64,000 bases of DNA, from assembly GCA_963774625.1 (NCBI GenBank), contig CAVZFQ010000013.1, forward strand, positions 186,001 to 250,000. Reading direction: 5' to 3'. The translations under genes were made by a program, and so were the position numbers. The notes under the pieces were generated by a model. The model was not told the origin of the DNA. It saw nothing but the letters and a program-made list of their open reading frames with translations, and ran no database searches. This document shows positions 62,601 through 64,000 of this stretch, piece by piece (the stretch's first letter is position 1; each line of letters opens with the position of its first letter). The stretch comes from VAXT01 sp963774625. GTDB taxonomy: Bacteria; Actinomycetota; Thermoleophilia; Gaiellales; Gaiellaceae.

Positions 62601-63239
62601 TCAGCGAAGAGCCTCCTCGAACCGCGGGTCGTCGCGTACGGCGGCGAGGTCATCGTCTTTGCGCGCGTCCTCGCGGAACCGCGGAAACAGCTCGACGGAC
62701 CGCCGGAGGTGGGCGAACGTCTCGTCGCCGGTGTCGCCCGCGAGTGTTGCGAAGCACGCGTAGTTGTAATTCAAGCCCGCGTTGTCCGGCGTTTGCTCGA
62801 GGCCACGGCGGACCGCTTCGAACGCGTCCGCGTAGCGTTGTTCGCCGTAGGCCGCCATGGAGTCTCTGTGGAACGGCCACGCCTCACCCCAGTCGACTCC
62901 CTGGTACGCCTCGCCGGGTGTGGCGCCGACGGCGAGGACGGTTCCGTCCCCGGTCGCCTTCCGCCGCGTCTCCGGCCCGACGAAGACGAGTGTTCCTGGG
63001 GGCGCGTCGACCGCCTCGCCGTCGACCTCGAAGGTCGCCTTCCCGTCGAGCACGATGTACAGCTCCTCCTGCCCCGTCCCGGCCTCGTCGTGCTCGTTGA
63101 TCAGCGTGCCGTCCTCGCCAGGCGTGTAGGCGTTGATTCCGAATGCGTGCATCCCGAGGTGCTCGCGCACCGGAATATCTCTGCCACGCCGCTCGATGTC
63201 GTCGAGGTGCGCGACTTGCCATTTCGGCTTATCGTTCAT
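62601..63239 (-). CDS. Cupin-domain protein with C-terminal TPR-like helices
   Basis: A 212-residue protein. The ATG at 63239 follows GGAGGTG 5 nt upstream; the longer frame to 63278 lacks such a site. The N-terminal 120 residues are a cupin: GINAYTPGEDGTLINEHDEAGTGQEELYIVLDGKATFEVDGEAVDAPPGTLVFVGPETRRKA, with His and Glu in the metal-binding positions of box 1 and loss of the His in box 2. The C-terminal ~80 residues look like two TPR repeats (YADAFEAVRRGLEQTPDNAGLNYNYACFATLAG). Function unknown; possibly a dioxygenase-like or sensing protein. Confidence 0.8.
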   Translation of the reverse strand: MNDKPKWQVAHLDDIERRGRDIPVREHLGMHAFGINAYTPGEDGTLINEHDEAGTGQEELYIVLDGKATFEVDGEAVDAPPGTLVFVGPETRRKATGDGTVLAVGATPGEAYQGVDWGEAWPFHRDSMAAYGEQRYADAFEAVRRGLEQTPDNAGLNYNYACFATLAGDTGDETFAHLRRSVELFPRFREDARKDDDLAAVRDDPRFEEALR

Positions 63240-63314
63240 CCAATCACCTCCGTATTTGCGGGAGTGGGTGCGAATCATCGATCGTAACCGCCGTCAAGCA
63301 AGCGCCGCCCCGTA

Positions 63315-64000
63315 ATGCACGCCCGCAGTTTCGGTCGCAGAGCCGGAGGCAAGCAGGCGCGCCTAGCTCTCGCGGCGGTCGCGGTCGCCCTCGCGCTTCC
63401 GTCGAGTGCGACCGCAAGCGTCGCTTCGGCACGCGAGTTCGCCCAGAGTCGGGCGGGCACCGTCTCCTTCGCGTACGTCGACGACGACGGCCGGCTGCAC
63501 GGCTACCAGCCCAACCTGCGCTACCGCTCGGCGTCGCTCGTCAAGGCGATGATCCTCGTCGCGTACCTGCGCCGGGTCTCGTGGGGCCACCTACCGCTCG
63601 ACGGCGCCGCACGCGCGCAGCTCGGGCCGATGATCACGCGCTCCGACAACATCGCCGCGAACTGGGCTTACGACCGCGTCGGACGCGGGCCGACGCTCGA
63701 CGCGCTCGCCCGCCGCGCCGGCATGAGCTCGTTCGCGGCGGCGAGCTACTGGGCGTACTCCATGACGAGCGCGCGCGACCAGGTCGCGTTTTTCGCACGG
63801 CTCGAACGCCTGACACCGCCGGCCCACCGCGCGTACGCGCTCGGCCTGCTGCGACACATCGTCCCGGCGCAGCGCTGGGGCATCCCACGGGCCGCGCCCG
63901 GCTGGCGGCTCACCTTCAAGGGCGGCTGGTTCGAGTCGCGGCACCTCTGGCACCAGGTCGCGCTCCTCGAGCGAGGCGGCTCCCGCCTCGTCCTCGCCGT
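63315..64000 (+). CDS. Serine hydrolase of class A beta-lactamase fold (3' end outside window)
   Basis: The first 228 residues of an exported protein. A signal peptide (ARLALAAVAVALALPSSATA) begins near residue 15. Active-site motifs are SLVK (Ser-x-x-Lys in RSASLVKAMILVAYLRR), SDN (TRSDNIAAN) and KGG (LTFKGGWFES), the complete set of the penicillin-recognising fold. Length so far agrees with a class A-like enzyme of about 270 residues. It may hydrolyse cell-wall peptides or beta-lactams; motifs alone cannot decide. The gene runs off the window, and the ATG at 63315 has no obvious ribosome site. Confidence 0.85.
   Translation, partial: MHARSFGRRAGGKQARLALAAVAVALALPSSATASVASAREFAQSRAGTVSFAYVDDDGRLHGYQPNLRYRSASLVKAMILVAYLRRVSWGHLPLDGAARAQLGPMITRSDNIAANWAYDRVGRGPTLDALARRAGMSSFAAASYWAYSMTSARDQVAFFARLERLTPPAHRAYALGLLRHIVPAQRWGIPRAAPGWRLTFKGGWFESRHLWHQVALLERGGSRLVLA

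Overview
The window is high-GC DNA from a free-living bacterium. Dense genes, GTG/TTG starts, GTGA/ATGA overlaps, Tat-type and Sec-type exported proteins, a LAL-type LuxR regulator, a luciferase-like (F420/FMN) oxidoreductase and a B12-dependent ribonucleotide reductase together suggest an Actinomycetota genome, most likely of the Thermoleophilia type (soil, Gaiellales/Solirubrobacterales-like). That placement is inference. Many genes have no Shine-Dalgarno sequence and instead carry a TAGGCT-like -10 box 6-9 nt before the start codon, so leaderless mRNAs look common. Several genes are broken by single-base frameshifts, above all between 48.3 and 52.5 kb, which looks more like consensus error than biology.

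Layout. 0-0.9 kb: 5' part of isocitrate lyase with a small leaderless cysteine-containing ORF in front and GGATCC-centred palindromes at the promoter. 0.9-9.2 kb: a secretome block (Calx-beta/RTX protein, M14 carboxypeptidase, subtilisin-like protease, BNR-repeat/polyproline/PASTA protein). 9.3-19.4 kb: a broken TrmB/LuxR regulator, SRPBCC protein, FAD-linked oxidase, PH-like protein, phospholipase D-like protein, then a dipeptidase/small membrane protein/Dcu transporter/APC permease operon and a YCII protein.

19.4-34.5 kb: a candidate genomic island of 15,016 bp lying between a 44-bp copy of the 3' part of tRNA-Thr(CGT) and the intact tRNA gene. It holds an FMN reductase, a type-B carboxylesterase, a membrane protein, two SDRs, a LAL regulator, an epoxide-hydrolase-type operon (EH, two alpha/beta hydrolases, a thioredoxin-fold protein lacking the second active-site Cys), another SDR/hydrolase pair and a LysR regulator. 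Four promoters inside it, three of them for divergent or neighbouring units, share a bipartite element ACC[A/C]G[G/C]G-N5-ACCAGGG-N12-GCGA at a fixed distance from the start codon. I regard this as an undescribed regulon probably run by the LAL protein.

34.6-41.0 kb: peptidoglycan-binding protein, glycoside hydrolase, and a sugar ABC importer (Tat-exported binding protein, two permeases, divergent ATPase). 41.0-51.2 kb: alpha/beta hydrolase, then a cluster that fits reductive pyrimidine (uracil/thymine) catabolism: luciferase-like oxidoreductase, hydantoinase/carbamoylase-type amidase, dihydropyrimidinase, MmsA-type semialdehyde dehydrogenase and class III aminotransferase, with a small LspA-like protein, a DUF4242 protein and a zinc-ribbon adenylate cyclase/AAA protein interspersed. 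51.3-64 kb: a frameshifted secreted protein, holB and tmk, an NDP-sugar epimerase, a LytR-C protein, two methyltransferases, an O-antigen-ligase-like protein, a membrane protein, nrdJ with a structured leader, a cupin-TPR protein and the start of a beta-lactamase-fold serine hydrolase.
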